Assembly (NCBI GenBank): GCA_016946835.1
Contig: JACVTC010000413.1
Coordinates: 1-30,982, forward strand
DNA from: Neocallimastix lanati (nom. inval.)
Taxonomy: Eukaryota; Neocallimastigomycota; Neocallimastigomycetes; Neocallimastigales; Neocallimastigaceae
Reading direction: 5' to 3'
Length of the DNA: 30,982 nucleotides
Part shown: one piece after another, positions 30,830-30,982 of the stretch
Position numbering within the stretch: the first letter of the stretch is position 1
Layout: each line of letters starts with the position of its first letter
The notes under the pieces: generated by a model
What the model saw: only the letters and a program-made list of their open reading frames with translations
Database searches by the model: none
Told to the model about the DNA's origin: nothing
Translations under genes and position numbers: made by a program

Positions 30830-30982
30830 TTCTTTGATAATATTTCTATGTTGTCTATACTTGTGGTACGAAGTAAATTTATAATTTTATTATCATTATT
30901 ATTGTTATTATTATCATTATTATCATTACTATCATTATTATCATTATTATTATTACTATCACTATTATTGTTATTATTGTTA

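Larger units (their letters stand above)
29003..30982. repeat. tRNA array unit 4 (partial, 5 tRNA genes)
   Basis: Fourth copy, cut by the window end inside the mixed trinucleotide tract after tRNA-Ala. It stops well before the point that separates long from short forms, so its type is unknown. It equals unit 2 plus 18,773 in every gene position. Confidence 0.95.

Noticed and set aside
1-30982. Mitochondrial or other organelle genome
   Set aside because: No rRNA or organelle protein genes; tRNA-Tyr has the C1-G72 pair and a nuclear-type intron; seven A34 anticodons are typical of eukaryotic cytosolic tRNAs.
1-30982. 5S rRNA, U6 or other pol III RNA genes between the tRNAs
   Set aside because: Such genes are often mixed into tRNA arrays, but I found no GC-richer island other than tRNAs and the short leaders; all remaining spacer is low-complexity AT.

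Overview
The window is one long tandem array of tRNA genes and nothing else: 67 nuclear-type tRNA genes in about 31 kb of extremely AT-rich DNA, with no credible protein gene. The tRNAs are normal-GC islands in spacers made almost only of A and T: homopolymers, di- to hexanucleotide runs and short tandem duplications.

Layout. The same block repeats head to tail: unit 1 (1-10229, long), unit 2 (10230-18774, short), unit 3 (18775-29002, long) and the start of unit 4 (29003-30982). Where the unit is taken to begin is arbitrary, because the window opens inside the array. A long unit carries 22 tRNA genes in this order: Ile-AAT, Lys-CTT, Lys-TTT, Asn-GTT (+); Ala-AGC, His-GTG, Phe-GAA, Tyr-GTA, Leu-AAG, Glu-TTC (-); Val-AAC, Ser-AGA (+); Lys-CTT, Ile-AAT (-); Arg-ACG, Val-AAC (+); Leu-TAA (-); Gly-GCC, Thr-AGT, Pro-TGG, Gln-TTG (+); Asp-GTC (-). 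The short unit lacks one 1681-bp block (Val-Ser-Lys-Ile), removed exactly between two copies of a 15-bp AT repeat. Long plus short forms a higher-order period of 18,773 bp.

How the genes work together. One unit supplies tRNAs for 17 of the 20 amino acids; Met, Trp and Cys are absent. Seven anticodons begin with A34 (Ile, Ala, Leu, Val, Ser, Arg, Thr), the eukaryotic set that needs A-to-I editing. Fourteen of the 22 genes lie as seven closely spaced same-strand pairs (2-16 bp apart). Six pairs have no run of four T between the genes and one has exactly four, while every single gene or pair is followed by a longer or backed-up T run. This suggests two-tRNA pol III transcripts.

Organism. The A34 set, the C1-G72 tRNA-Tyr with a 12-nt intron after position 37, the internal A and B boxes, the absence of encoded CCA ends and the T-run terminators show nuclear DNA of a eukaryote. 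The extreme AT content and microsatellite-filled spacers fit an anaerobic gut fungus (Neocallimastigomycota), which is my best guess but is not proven. Entamoeba is the known precedent for tandem tRNA arrays with short-tandem-repeat spacers, but its units hold only one to a few tRNA genes. A social amoeba or another AT-rich protist is also possible.

Caution. The near-identity of the units, including a 38-T homopolymer of the same length in all four, means either very strong homogenisation or an assembly effect, for example a repeat or an 18.8-kb circle unrolled by the assembler. Read-level checks should come first.
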